A stretch of DNA of 64,000 nucleotides, taken from assembly GCA_032719365.1 (NCBI GenBank), contig CM064872.1, positions 47,724,252 through 47,788,251 on the forward strand. The letters are read 5' to 3'. How positions within the stretch are numbered: position 1 is the first letter of the stretch; every line of letters starts with the position of its first letter. This document shows, one piece after another, positions 19,216-30,662 of the stretch. The notes under the pieces are model-generated. The model was not told the origin of the DNA. It did not search any database and worked only from the letters and a program-made list of their open reading frames with translations. The translations under genes and the position numbers were made by a program. The DNA is from Prinsepia uniflora. Its lineage: Eukaryota > Streptophyta > Magnoliopsida > Rosales > Rosaceae.

Positions 19216-20857
19216 AAATCCTAAATCATTTCAGTATTCAAATCATTCAAATTAAAAGCACGTATAAAACCTAATATAAAACTATAAACTGTGAAATACG
19301 TGTAATTCCACATTTATACGTAAATACCAAATACCAAAATCATATCCACTCAAGGGTCTCAAATCATAGATATAAAACATATAAAATAGTTATGCATGCA
19401 TCATATTTAGAAATCAAGTGTACACTCACAGACCGTCCTTACTGCGCGCTTGCAAGCTGCGCCGTAAGCCACTTTGGACTATATCGAACTCTCCAGGTCA
19501 TTTGGACCCGTCCAAAACATGTTCAAAGGTCACCATCAACACAGAAATGTCCTAAGCAAAGACCTCTAAAGTTCTCGGAAAAGTCAACATATCCCGGACA
19601 CGCATCCCTAGGCTAAAAATCTCGAATTGACCACCTAACTATCTCATATCGACCTGAAACTACCACCATTAGATTCAGATCGTCGAAATCTTTCGAACGG
19701 GATCAGTCTCACCTCAGAAGTCATGCCCACCCCACCCTCAATCGCCGATCAAAGTTCTCGGTCAACTTTGGTCAACAGTTAACACTAACGGTAGCAAAAG
19801 TCAACGCCGATGTCGTGGTCAATGGTCAATGGTCGACGGTGACATCATCGTTGACGTCACCAGACGGGTCTGACATCTGTCAAATCTGGCAGCGATCAGG
19901 TCTGATAGTGCCACGTGTCAACACCCGATTGGTCCATATGTCTAACACTTGTCAATGCTAGCTGGACCTGAAAGCTGCCACGTTTCCACTGTAACGGTTC
20001 GACTCAACCAGTGACTCGACCCTACTCTAAATCCTTCAAAAATCAACCGTTCCTCGCCCTTTATGTTCCTATAGACTCGTACTGGCCTCTAGAACACCTC
20101 CCATGATGCCAGAAATCCAAGAAAAGTTCTAGCCACCACAACCTTCATAACCGCTCTTTCTCATCGATTCCAGCCACCACAACGTTCGAAATTGATCCCC
20201 GACCACTCGTACAGTCCCTAGGAATAAGATTTGATCAACCAAACAGTCCAAAAAACCATCAAAATTCGAAACCCAAAATTTGAACGCATGGTTTTTACCG
20301 TGTTTTTGCTATCTGGCCACCTCACGCGGTGGTTCCACCATCCCTGGTCGTTCCTCAGTCTCTCTTTCACTTGTTGTCCCTCAATGGTCTCACAATGGAA
20401 GATGGAAGGATGAAGATGATGGTTGGGTGGTGTGGGTACGGGTTGGAGAAGAAAATGAAGAAGAAAGATGATATGAAGATGGTTGATGTTGTGTATGTAT
20501 GTGTATGGAAATGGGCCATTGGGTGGGTGACAAGTATCACTCATCTTATGGTCCAAAATTAGATATTTGGGTCCAACTAAAAACAAACAGTTTTGAAAAT
20601 CGAATACTCATTAATAGTTCTTGGTTCCTTCCGTGAACCATAACTTCCTTGTACGACGTCTAATTTTGGCGTGCTGTCTATCTACGTACTCGTAACATCC
20701 CGATCTACGTAACGGTCCTTGGTCCCCATACATTACACCACCCGGATCAAAAGTCAACTTTTTACCCATTTTTAGGGGCAAGATCGTCATGTTACATCGA
20801 TCGTCCAAAAATCCTGGACTAATTAATTGATCTCGTAACATGGGACGGGTTGTTACA

Positions 20858-21395
20858 CTGTTTTTCCAAGAACAAAAACCAAGAAGATTTTTTCTTTTAT
20901 TTATTTTTATTTTTACCTTCCTTTCCCCAAAAATGTCTTTCATCATATATCGAATAAGTGAGGGAGATGATTAGCCCATCCCTCCAGTCAGCCGCTGAGT
21001 GATGTGTAATTCAACTAACAAGATGAGCCAATAGGTACTTTAAGGTAAAAGTATTAAAAAGACCTTGGCTTCCAGATTTACCAAAATGCCTTTAATTATT
21101 TAGACCCATAATTTTTTCATGCATTCTCTTCTTTTCACATACCATCTGTCTACAAACTCGTGAGTTTGTGACTCTCCAATTGAAACTTCTAAGAAGTTTC
21201 TTGAATTTAAATTGACTTTTGGGCCTTCAATAAAAGTAGGGATCAATCTATCCATTCTCAATTTGTTTTCCAAAAATGCCTTGAATTTCCCCGACAGGTT
21301 GCTACAATTGGGGAGGTTCACGGTCATCATTAAAAATCTAATGATTTCTCCATTTCTAGCAAAACCACAAAGTCCAAGCTGTTGAAGCATAAATC
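20858..21395. other. Intergenic sequence with an LTR U3 remnant
   Basis: An AT-rich stretch contains a diverged U3-like module near 21070-21170 (TTACCAAAATGCC, then ACCATCTGTCTACAAACTCGTGA). The minus-strand frames at 20611-20946 and 21100-21441 cross non-coding LTR sequence and show no family motif. I see no gene. Confidence 0.5.
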
Positions 21396-21870
21396 GTATT
21401 CGCCGTGAAAATTCTTCATATTTTCTACAAATAGCAAACAATCAGCTATCGTTGTCTCGATCGATTACCCGATGGTTGTTTGACCAAGAAAACTCTGATG
21501 CCTAAGTTACCTTTGAGAGAGTAATAGGAAATACTTTGAAGAGAAGAATCGACTTACCTCGAAAGTGAAATGTGTTCTGTTATTTATAAGAATGCCTTGG
21601 AGTCTCGAAGTGTTCTGATTGGTTGGTTAAACTTGTAATCATGATGATAATTAAAAGAAATTTAATATTTATTAATTATCCACTATTATGAATAATGCGA
21701 ATTAATATTATGAAGGCTTTAACTCGATTAAATAATATATTTAGTTGGAAATACATTATTTAATGTGCGAGTGTTTGTGAGCAGTTATTGTCATTACCAT
21801 GGGCAAATTGGACATTCTGGGAATTATGTGTCACATGTTAGCTTCACAATTTTCTGGTGATTTATGGTTC
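21396..21870 (-). mobile_element. LTR-like dispersed repeat, copy 1
   Basis: It aligns with 24238-24770 in the same orientation. Shared blocks include CAGCAAACAATC, CGATCGATT, GAAGAATCGACTTACCTC and a TTATTAATTATCCA tract. On the minus strand a TATA-like CTTATAAATAAC precedes AACTTAGGCATCAGAG, an arrangement known from R/U5 regions of some plant gypsy LTRs. The two copies could be the LTR pair of one old element, but no PBS was found. Confidence 0.45.
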
Positions 21871-22771
21871 CACAAATGCCCCCACATCACTTAGGAATTC
21901 GGAGAATTTCAAGGGATGTAATTTGTATTGTGGCCCCGATAAATTTTTATATAGGAGTAGGACTCCACTTGGTCTTCAATTCCGTTGTGTCGTTGTTCTT
22001 ATGGAGTAAAAATTCCAATGGGCTCGAAATGTTTCACCAAGTTAACACATATATGTATTGGGCTCAGAGCCTAACAAGAGATTGAGTTGCATTTCCTTGG
22101 TTGGACTTGAATGATGGTCCATTCGAAATTAAATCCCTTAATGATGAGATTTAATTTTTTTATTGATGACTATAGATTTTTTATTTTGAACTTTATTCCA
22201 GCAATAATGGTTGGGGGTTTCATTTTTTCTTATTTAATGGAAGTTTGTAACTTCTATTTCCAAAAAACAAAAACAAAAGAAACTCCTTGCCTTCATTTGC
22301 TCTTCATTTGCTTTGCCTTTGGTAAGAAAATTTGAAAAGCATGGCCATCAATAACAATGAATTCACCCATTAATTTTTTTGGGTAAACATAATTATTTTA
22401 AGGAAAGTATGGCTACCTCCATTCAAAGAAAGTCTACCGTTATATTGCGGAGAAAGTGAGGATGATTATTTTCTTCATCTTTTCCCCCTTGTTTCGTTGG
22501 TGAAGGGATGAAGAAAATAATTTTCTTTTTTCTTCCTTCTTGGTTGCAGTAGGAGAAATAGTGTGGTTGTTGTAGAGGCAGGGGGCTTCAAATGAAATTG
22601 GAGCAGGAACAGGGCCATGGTGGCAAATGGAGACTGTCGAGGGCTCATGCCAGTGTTGGCGGTTGGGGGAGTCAAGCCTATAGCAAGTGTGCGCACGTGC
22701 GATGACAGCTTAGCAGTGCTTGACATCATCATTTGCCTTACTATGTTGTTAAGCTGGCGATGAGGGAAGGA
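21871..22771. other. AT-rich intergenic sequence, no gene seen
   Basis: Short frames on both strands lack recognisable motifs. A T-rich and TTCTT-rich tract lies at 22375-22550. Nothing else can be supported. Confidence 0.5.
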
Positions 22772-22925
22772 TGTTAGAGCATGTGTAGTGGTAGATGTAA
22801 GGGCAAGAGGCTAAAGACAAGATTTAGCCCCTCAAATGACACTACTCATGATATATTGCCCAAAGCTATTTTTTATGTTTCTAATGGGGAGGGGCAAGGA
22901 GTAAGAATGGCAAGAATTCAAATCT
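22772..22925 (+). mobile_element. Possible DNA-transposon terminal region
   Basis: TTAGAGCATGTGTAGTGG followed by GGGCAAGAGGCTAAAG and CAAGATTTAGCCCCTC resembles the starts of many plant Harbinger-type and MITE elements, which use TTA/TAA target sites. It lies about 140 bp left of a Harbinger transposase remnant. I did not find a matching inverted end on the right, so this is tentative. Confidence 0.35.
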
Positions 22926-23059
22926 TTATGTGAATTATTTTTCTTAAAGATAATTGAAAAATATATTCCAAATTAAAACATATACTCTAAATTAAAACAT
23001 ATATCCTAAATTAAAACATATATTCTAAATTAACAATATTACAATAAATATGACTTTAC

Positions 23060-23605
23060 ATGTTTCCTTCCCTTGCCCAAATATGCTCATCTAGATCATC
23101 GAGGAGTGCGTTATGAACAATATCAGAGTGATTTTGTGCATATCGAACCATAAAACCATCAAAATTATGAACAATACTACCAAGCATACCTGGGAAACCC
23201 CGCTGCCAAGCTATCGCCGCAAGCCTTTGTAAGTCTGTGAGTGTTGAAGATCATAGGTACTCGTTGGTGTAAAGATCTTCAATTTCTTTGCAAAAACGCA
23301 TTATAGATTCAATGGTTATTTGAACCCCCAACCTGTAAATCTCATCACATTGATCTTCCAAGGAGCCATACGCTAGCATTTTAATTGTACGTGCAATCTT
23401 TTGATGAGTCAATAACCCGAGTACACCTACTACATCTGGATTTTGTACGAAGTAATTGTCATGAGTGAAACATCGAAGTAATTGTCATGAGCGAAAACAT
23501 CTTGAAATATGCGGTCAAATAGGTGGTTCTTCATTCTGTAGCGCCTACGAAAATCATGATCGGAATACACCAGCCGCAACACAAAGTAATCTCCATGAGC
23601 AAAAG
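23060..23605 (-). pseudogene. PIF/Harbinger transposase pseudogene, core deleted
   Basis: Read on the minus strand from about 23600, an N-terminal helical region (FRRRYRMKNHLFDRIFQDV, HDNYF) is followed by KMLAYGS, then FCKEIEDLYTNEYL and RGFPGMLGSI, the block just before the first catalytic Asp in this family. The DDE core then disappears: the sequence passes directly to a C-terminal block (VRYAQNHSDIVHNALLDDL, DEHIW). A short direct duplication of the TCATGACAATTACTTCG block (near 23458-23490) shifts the frame, and a TGA interrupts the frame after NEYL. It is non-functional. Intact relatives cut and paste PIF/Harbinger DNA transposons together with a Myb-like partner; no partner is seen here. 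Confidence 0.8.
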
Positions 23606-23884
23606 GGCATGTACATGCCTATGTCGATTCTTAATTCCGTGAAGTTTTTGGATGCTTCGCGGGGGAGAAACCTTTGGTGCTTCGCAGGGATGGAGGCTTG
23701 GATACCTCACAGGAGCGAAGGTTTTTTATGCTTTATGGGAGTGAAGGCTTTGTATGCTCTTCTGGGGACACAGTGCATGCCCATTCCCATTCCAAGCTGC
23801 AAAAGCTGAAACGCTACCTTCAAATGATCGAATGGATCGTCGCACCCTAACGATGTTGAATCAAGAAGATTGAATGGAAAGTTC

Positions 23885-24170
23885 TGATGAATGGTGAACA
23901 ACATTCAAGAACTTCAAACATAGTCCACGAACGGTGAACGAAGTATAATGAACGATGAACATGACTAACGAACAACGTTTAAAAACTTTGAACATAGTCG
24001 ATAAACAACGAACGAGGTTTAATGAACGAGAAACATAGCCGATGAACGATGAACAACATTCAAGAACTTCGAACATTGTCGATGAACAACGTTCAAGAAC
24101 TTTGAACATTCTTGATGAACGACGAACACAGTATGATGAATGATGAACAAGGTCTGAGCAACGATACACA
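23885..24170. repeat. Degenerate GATGAACRACGAAC / TTCAAGAACTT repeat cluster
   Basis: About ten loose repeats of GATGAACGATGAACA, AACATTGTCGATGAACAAC and TTCAAGAACTTYGAACAT alternate with spacers of about 20-40 bp. Frames across it on the minus strand (23861-24252) are low-complexity artefacts. Confidence 0.65.
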
Positions 24171-24237
24171 ATCGTGAGAGCTCCCTTTGAGTATTTCTCA
24201 ATCGCCTCTCAATGAAAGCACGAATTGTTGAAGTAGA

Positions 24238-24913
24238 AATCATACTCGCCACGAAAAGTCTTCACATTTCCTACAAACAGCAAACAATCAACTATCGTTA
24301 CCTCGATCGATTTCCAGGGTGGTTATTCGACCAAGAACACTCTGATACCTAAGTTAGCTTTGAGAGATGAAAAAGAAATATTTCAAAGCGAAGAATCGAC
24401 TTACCTCAAAAGTGAAATGAGCTCCGCTACTTATAGGATTGTTTTGGGAATATCATAGTGTTCTGATTGGTCGGTTGAATTTATAATTAATAAATACTAT
24501 ATTATTAATTAAATATATTATTTAATAATTATAATAATTGCTCATTATAATGATAATTAAAGTAATTTAATGTTTATTAATTATCCATTATTATGAATAA
24601 TGTGAAATAAGATTATGGAGGTTTTAACCCGATTAAATAATATATTTAGCTGGATATACATTATTTAATGTATGAGTGTTTGTGAACTGTTAATATTATT
24701 ACCATGAGCAAATTGGACATTTTGAGAATTATGGGTCATGTGGCAGCTCCACAATTTACCGATGATTTATGGTTTCACAAATACGAATATCACATTTTGA
24801 GAATTATGGGTCATGTGGCAGCTCCACAATTTACCGATGATTTATGGTTTCACAAATACGAATATCACATTTTGAGAATTATGGGTCATGTGGCAGCTCC
24901 ACAATTTACCTGA
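24238..24913 (-). mobile_element. LTR-like dispersed repeat, copy 2, with internal tandem array
   Basis: It is the diverged partner of 21396-21870. Its right end differs in carrying a three-copy tandem repeat where copy 1 has one unit. Between the two copies lies the Harbinger remnant. A single old minus-strand LTR element is one explanation; independent insertions is another. Confidence 0.45.
24715..24910. repeat. 75-bp tandem repeat, about 2.6 copies
   Basis: Units start at about 24721, 24796 and 24871 with essentially no differences (TTTGAGAATTATGGGTCATG each time). 75 is divisible by three, which is the only reason a 69-codon frame spans it. Unit identity shows a recent expansion. Confidence 0.92.
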
Positions 24914-24984
24914 AAAGTCGCAATGTTTGAATTGCAGATTGATAGATAACCAAGTTTTGAAGCCTAGAGCAAACGAACTCATTA

Positions 24985-24989
24985 TTGCA
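24985..24989. repeat. Target site duplication TTGCA, left
   Basis: It matches 28018-28022 on the other side of the solo LTR. Confidence 0.85.
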
Positions 24990-27900
24990 TGACAGGACCC
25001 ACCCCGATTATCGCCTCGATAATCGGGAAGCATCCTGCTCCCGTCTGACAATCGAATCCAAAAGACCGGAAAACTAATTAATATTACAACACACCCATTG
25101 TCAGACCAGGGAGATTAAACGATTACAACCGACTGGACGTCTAGTCCACAGTTTCACAGAGCAATATTACAAAACAAATTAAAGAAACAAGTCCTACTCT
25201 GTGAACTAACTACTCCGCAACGGAAAACTTTATGCCTCCGCCTCTGCCTCGGCGCTTGCCCCCACGCTTGTACCACGACCTGGAGGGAATTTTAAAACAA
25301 CAAAGTGTGAGTGGACCGAAACATAAGCTTTATAGGGAAAATAGTTTTTCCGAAATCGGGTTCGCCCTCCAGTTTTGTAACACGCATGCATAACCAAAAA
25401 TTCAAATTTTGCATATTGCACTTTTGAAAACTCTTTTTCCGAAACACATGGAAAACGTTACAAAGGGTCACCATAATTCATGTAAAAACCATTTAATAAT
25501 TCCAGGTTTCAGAAACCGTCATTTTGAACGTTAATTGCACAAATCAAGTAAAACGTGAATCATTAACCACAATTATGCCGTTGGATCCATCCGAGTCTTT
25601 AAACTCAACATTAGGCCTTCCCGGGATATCAACGTGTCTTTAAACTCAAAACATGATTAATAGGCCTCGGGGGGTATCATAATAATCGAGTCTTTAAACT
25701 CACGAGTCTTTAAACACAATTCGGGTCTTTAAACCCAATTTTCGGGCCCGCCCCCGTCATCAACGTACCGGGTCTTTAAACCCAAAACCAGATCCAACCA
25801 TTAACCGGGTCTTTAAACCCAAAACCGTTTTTACACATAATAAATCAGGATTCATCACAAGTCTTTTTCCAACATTATTCCAAAACATTTCTCATCGTAA
25901 TAGGACTCATGTCCGAATTCACATGCAAATTCCAACACATGCAATTTCCAGAAATTACTTCACAATGTGATCAAACATCATAAATCCGAAACATGCATAT
26001 TCATATCCAGGTACTTTATCAAGATCATCACACATGCATAAGCGAAAATCGTAACCTCGAAATGCGTGAAATACGGTAAATATCTCGAAAAACGTGAAAA
26101 CACGTAAAACCGATATAACATATCACCATCATAAAATCATATGGAAAACCATGAGATAAATAAGCAAAATAGTCATGCATGCCCAATTTAGGAAATCAAA
26201 AAGTCCACTCACGGTTTTAGGACGCGTCAATCGCGTCCCGCGTGCTCCTCCGTAGCTTCGGAAGTGTCCGGGCCTGTAAAAATGTACAAGAAAGGTTACA
26301 AACATCCCCAAATAGCTCGTAAGATTTTTCCCTAATTTCCCGGATTTTTCGGCAAAGTAAACCTTAAGGACCTAAACTTCCGGGCTCCCGAGCTTATCCC
26401 GAACGACTCCCGAACAACTCGAATCCAAAAGGGAAATTGTTAATTAGACTGAAAGGATTATTTCTCATGTTGACCGTGATCGGAGTTGACGTCACACGCG
26501 CCGTCACGCGCCGCCCAAAGTGGCTGCGCGTGAAGGCCACGCGCTAAGCTACAGTGTCTTCTCCCTTACCCGAACAGCCTGCTAAACGGGTCTGATACCC
26601 GCGACTCAACCCGATCAGTTAGCCTCAATTCTCAATCAATTCTTCCTGTTTTCAATCCTATTATCTTCTCTAACCCATTTATTTTAGGTCTGCATCAATG
26701 GTTAACCTCGACTTACACCAAATCGACCCAACTCAAGCTCGAACAGTCGAACAAGTCGACTTCTGGAACTCACCCTACACGGTTCCATTCCCAAATTAAC
26801 TTCACCAGTAGCATTAAGGGACCCATATGAACACAATGGCACTAACAATTTAGCTCGCCGTTACCTGGAAGTCGTCGTCCTCAGCACTGGTTTTCCCCTG
26901 AAACTGAGACTCAGGTTCCTGGCCAAACTGTCCTCCTCCTCCTTCAATTCTTGAACGGTTGTGCACGAAGTGACCCCAGAAGTCTAACACGGCCTTTGGT
27001 TTCGATCAACAGGCTCCAGAAATTGAATGAGATTTTTCCCTCCAACTGGTTTTTCCTTCGAACTGGACCTTGGGTTCTTGGGCAATCCGTGCTCGAATCC
27101 CTTCAATTCTTGCACGGCCGAGATTCTGTCACTCCCAGAAGACTCACAGTGTGTTTAGATTGATCCCTCGACCCTTAGAAATTGAACTCTGCGATTTCCC
27201 CCCAAAAACCCGAAACGGTTTGCTCACGGTTTCTCTCACAATTCCTCTCAAGCTCAGCTTCCAAATTGAACCAAAATGATCCTAACTCCAACCTCACTCC
27301 ATTCCCATACTCAGTTATTCGATCGGTGTGGCCAACAGCCCGTGGGAGACCAACTGAGGCCTCTGAAAACGGTTTCCCGCATACACAGAGACCACAGCCA
27401 TTTCTCGTTCCTCCCGCGCACTCAGTCTCTGCCCAGACACGCATGGCTGCTTCCCACAACCTCAAAATCCATAAACTAAACCCACTCACCAGTCCACTTA
27501 GCCATAAACAAATGCACGCTCAAAAACACCACGGCCGCACTCTGTTTCTCACGGTGGTGCTACAGTAACCACCGTGAAATGACCAAAATGCCCCTCTGCG
27601 CAATAATTACCAAAATGCCCTCCAGCTTCCGTGACCCATAACTCGGTCATCCGACGTCCGATTTAAGCGTGCCGCCTGTCGTTGTACTCGGGGCGTCGAG
27701 ACGAACACAACAGTCTTCGAGTCAAATGCAAATCAATTGTCGAGCAAAAAGTCAACTTTTTCCCCTTAATAACGTCCAATTACGATAATGCCCCTGAACT
27801 TCCAAACATCATAACTTTCACCCTGTTCGTCCGAATCGAACGTGCCACCTGTCTATGAACTCGTGACGTCCCGAACTACGTCACGGTCATTGCTCAAAGT

Positions 27901-28017
27901 CCGTTCGACCCCCCAATCAAAAAGCCAACAAATTGACCACACAAAACACAGGGGTAAAAACGTCATTTTATTCAATATTTTATAATATTACATTTCCAGA
28001 ACGTCCGGGGCGTTACA
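24990..28017 (-). mobile_element. Solo LTR, minus orientation, 3.0 kb
   Basis: It runs from TGACAGGACCC to GGGCGTTACA and is flanked by TTGCA on both sides with no internal domain, the product of recombination between two LTRs. It is 3,028 bp. It contains the inverted pair at 25307-25316 and 26203-26212, seven palindromes at 25593-25820, a GC-rich CACGCG/CGCGTG block near 26490-26560 and duplicated U3 modules at about 27600-27900. It is related in layout to, but clearly diverged from, the LTRs of the gag-only element. Confidence 0.92.
25593..25820 (-). repeat. Array of seven GRGTCTTTAAAYYC palindromes
   Basis: Sites start at 25593, 25634, 25688, 25704, 25723, 25770 and 25807. Two are perfect GAGTCTTTAAACTC, three perfect GGGTCTTTAAACCC, and two have a single arm change (GTGT and ACAC forms). 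Confidence 0.93.
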
Positions 28018-28022
28018 TTGCA
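28018..28022. repeat. Target site duplication TTGCA, right
   Basis: Matches 24985-24989. Confidence 0.85.
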
Positions 28023-29340
28023 TGCATGAGAGGGACCATCTAAAATAGCACTGCAGCCACACTCTCTTTCATTGATCGAAGCATGTCAGAATGCAGCTCA
28101 TACAAAACAGCCTCTGTTGTTTCATTTTTTGAAGCAACATTAAATATTATAAAAAAAATATTAATTTCCTTCCTGATTTTAAAAAAGTAAAAAAAAAATA
28201 CTGATCTTTTGCTACCAAACCTTAGGGTGCAAAGCTTCAATTTTACACTACCCTCCTTTCCCAGATGTATTCTCCCTCTGCGACCGCTCTTCCTCACATT
28301 CCTGCTTCCTCGACACGTCCCTGGAGCCTTCAATACTGTGAAAAAACACACCGCCCCTCGCCTTTGTCTCTGCCTTCTTTCTCCTCCGCTTTCACGCAAT
28401 CACATCGCCAACTCTTCTCACATTAAACCCACGGCTTCTTCGCCTTCCTTTTTCTTCTCTACTTCTCTCTCAACATGTAGGACGCTTAAACCATGGATTG
28501 GAGTCTCCATCCCCCCTTTCATGTTTGGGGAATTTGAAGAGTAAGGTTTCAGTTTTTATTTAATTCATCATTGAATTTGGTTATTGAGTTAGATTTGGTG
28601 AGTTGATTAGTTTGCATGTTGTTTTTTTGGAAAGCTTGAGGAGGAGGATTCTACTATTAGCTTCGGTGCTTTTTTCTGGTAAAGGTTTTATCTTTTTCTT
28701 TTTTAGAATGCTGTGATCCTATTTTTTGATTACTTTATTTCCCCAAAGTAGGAATGTGTGAGGTGCTTAATCATTACAATGTAAGAACCATAAGACATGA
28801 AAGTAGTACCATGGCATTATTGTGATACTCTTTTGGTTGAAGTTTTCAATTAATCTATCCAAAGCTGGTGAAATCAGGATATGGGCTTCTTAAGTTTTTG
28901 AGAATCTGATTTCCACTTGTAATTCTACTTCATTGCGGATGTTTTTAGTGTTCGATTTCATTTCAAACAAAAAATCTGGAATTGGTAATTGTTAAAACCT
29001 GAAACTCTTTAAGATTGCTGGATTGGATCATGGACTTTTTGACCATTTTCTTTTACTTTTTACTTATCGGAGAAAAAAAATCTTTTAATTTACTAAACTA
29101 TTTGATTTCATTGTTATTTATATAAAAAAGAAGGTTTTTGATTGTATGGTATTTCTAGATGTATTGATTTTAGGGATTGCAATATTTTAGACAAAGAATT
29201 GAATAAGGATGCATCCGTTTTTATTCTGTTCATTTTTTCCCCTCTACTCAAAGCAAAATGTATATGCGCAATGTTTCTGTACAAATACATAAGCCTTATA
29301 GGTGTAGATGTTTCTGCTCCTTCCCTTGTTGATTGCTGAA
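28023..29340. other. Unassigned sequence with a pyrimidine-rich ORF
   Basis: This is one of the few stretches without clear transposon structure. A plus-strand frame at 28209-28544 (111 codons) is rich in Ser, Leu, Pro and Phe and ends just after a GAAGAGTAAGG that could be a splice donor, so it might be the first exon of a lost or truncated gene. No domain is recognised and nothing following continues it. The rest is AT-rich, with no convincing frame. Confidence 0.3.
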
Positions 29341-29640
29341 GCATATCCTGGGATCCTAGAATACACAGCCTTATAGGCGTAGATACTCTATGATTTACAT
29401 GTATCTTCTATGATCCTAGAATCTTATTGTTTAGGTCGTTTATGCTATACTGTCAATCCCTATACTTTAGGGGCAAGTCAAACATAGTACATATTAGGAA
29501 GTCTCTATTGTATATAATGCATCTTTCATATCAATGAAAATCAAGCATCAAAGCATACCTGTTGTGTAGTCTTACATCGTATTAGTCACCTTTAGACTAT
29601 TGTTGTTCCCCTTCGATCCCTCTGAAATTCCTTCTGTTCA
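29341..29640 (+). mobile_element. Probable copia LTR remnant upstream of gag
   Basis: It ends with an AT-rich segment (TATCAATGAAAATCAAGCA) of the kind found near the 3' end of copia LTRs, about 130 bp before the gag start. No tRNA-Met PBS is found between it and gag, and the left end is unclear. Confidence 0.4.
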
Positions 29641-29673
29641 GTTCCTTGTTCCCTCAATCTTCCCATTCTCACA

Positions 29674-30662
29674 ATGACTCCCTCTGATGTTTCCTCCCTT
29701 GAGACCGCTCTGCCCAACGTCTCCCATGTCCTCACTGTTAGACTTGACCAGACTAACTACCCTCTTTGGTTTTCCCAAATCCTCCCTATCCTTCGTAGAC
29801 GTCGACTCATTTATTTTGTCGATGGGTTTTCCCCCTGTCCAGCTCAGTTTCTTACCCTTGACAAGGATGTTGTCAACTTCACTCATGTGGAGAATCCTAA
29901 GTACGATTCTTAGACTCAGCATGACCAATTGGTACTGTCCTGGAATATTGGTTCTCTTCACCGCCACTATTCTGTCCATTGTCACCAACCTCACCACCAT
30001 TCGAGCCACCGGGCTGGCTCTTGAGCATCAGTTCTCTTTAGAAAACAAAACAGCTTGTTACAGCTTCGCAGTGAATTGTTTTGTACTCTCTGTGGGGATC
30101 TTTCCATCACTGATTATCTGGACAAGGTCAACTCCATTTCCAACTCTCTGGCTCTCTTTAGTTCACCTCTTTCTGATTCCAACCTCATTACCATCATAAT
30201 GTCCTATGTTGTACAAGAATATGAAAACGCAGTGGCTTCTGCTCAAGCCCGTGATACATCCAACTTCTACGCCGACCTGGAGCCACTTTTTCTCAGTGCA
30301 GAGCAGCATCTTCCGCCGCTGCTTCATTCTAACACATACCCTATGGTCCAAGCCCTTGATGGTTCCCTTGGCCATGGTGATTCACGTGGTGGTTCCAGAG
30401 GCCACCGCGGCTACTTGCGCAGCTCAACAGGAGGCTACAGCACCATCGTAGGCGGAAAATTTTCTTCGTGTGGCTATTGCCACGATGGCGTTTTAGGCTC
30501 TGCCTCCCTAGTGGCAATAACACTGGTACCTCTCCCACTGGCTCTGGTCGCTCGGCGATCGATTGCTACAATCGCCTTAACCTTTCTTATGACGTTTGTG
30601 TCCCTCCTTCATGCCTCACAACTTTTGCAGCTCAGCAAGCAAGGGCAGCTCAATCCCCTACT
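29674..30662 (+). pseudogene. Ty1-copia gag, broken
   Basis: The start ATG at 29674 opens a copia Gag N-terminus (LDQTNYPLWFSQILPILRR, FVDGFSP). An in-frame TAG follows at about 29911. The body resumes with LQLRSELFCTLCGDLSITDYLDKVNSI, then IIMSYVVQEYENAVASAQARD and LEPLFLSAEQ, the UBN2-type gag domain. The zinc knuckle is ruined: only SAIDCYNRLNLSY remains, in another frame at about 30540-30590. At least one stop and two frame changes rule out function. It is followed directly by the protease region. Confidence 0.85.

Larger units (their letters stand above)
17569..20857 (-). mobile_element. Minus-strand gypsy LTR with nested Cassandra TRIM
   Basis: The right terminus GGGACGGGTTGTTACA at 20857 is intact. 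The left terminus is replaced by the C run. Subtracting the nested TRIM leaves about 2.65 kb, the same as the solo LTR at 41647-49988. It contains GTGAGTGGAC at 17753-17762, GTACACTCAC at 19419-19428 (one change), ATGCATGCAT-like sites at both ends, and a palindrome array at about 19020-19215. No PBS, PPT or partner LTR is visible, so it is a solo or truncated LTR. Confidence 0.75.

Noticed and set aside
24704..24913. 69-codon repeat protein
   Set aside because: A 75-bp tandem repeat happens to be divisible by three. The sequence is LTR-like and has no coding features.
27182..27568. 128-codon ORF on plus strand
   Set aside because: It lies within the solo LTR 24990-28017, antisense to it, with no motif.
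28209..28544. Confident annotation of a host gene first exon
   Set aside because: Only a composition-biased frame and one possible splice donor support it. It is recorded as an unassigned region.
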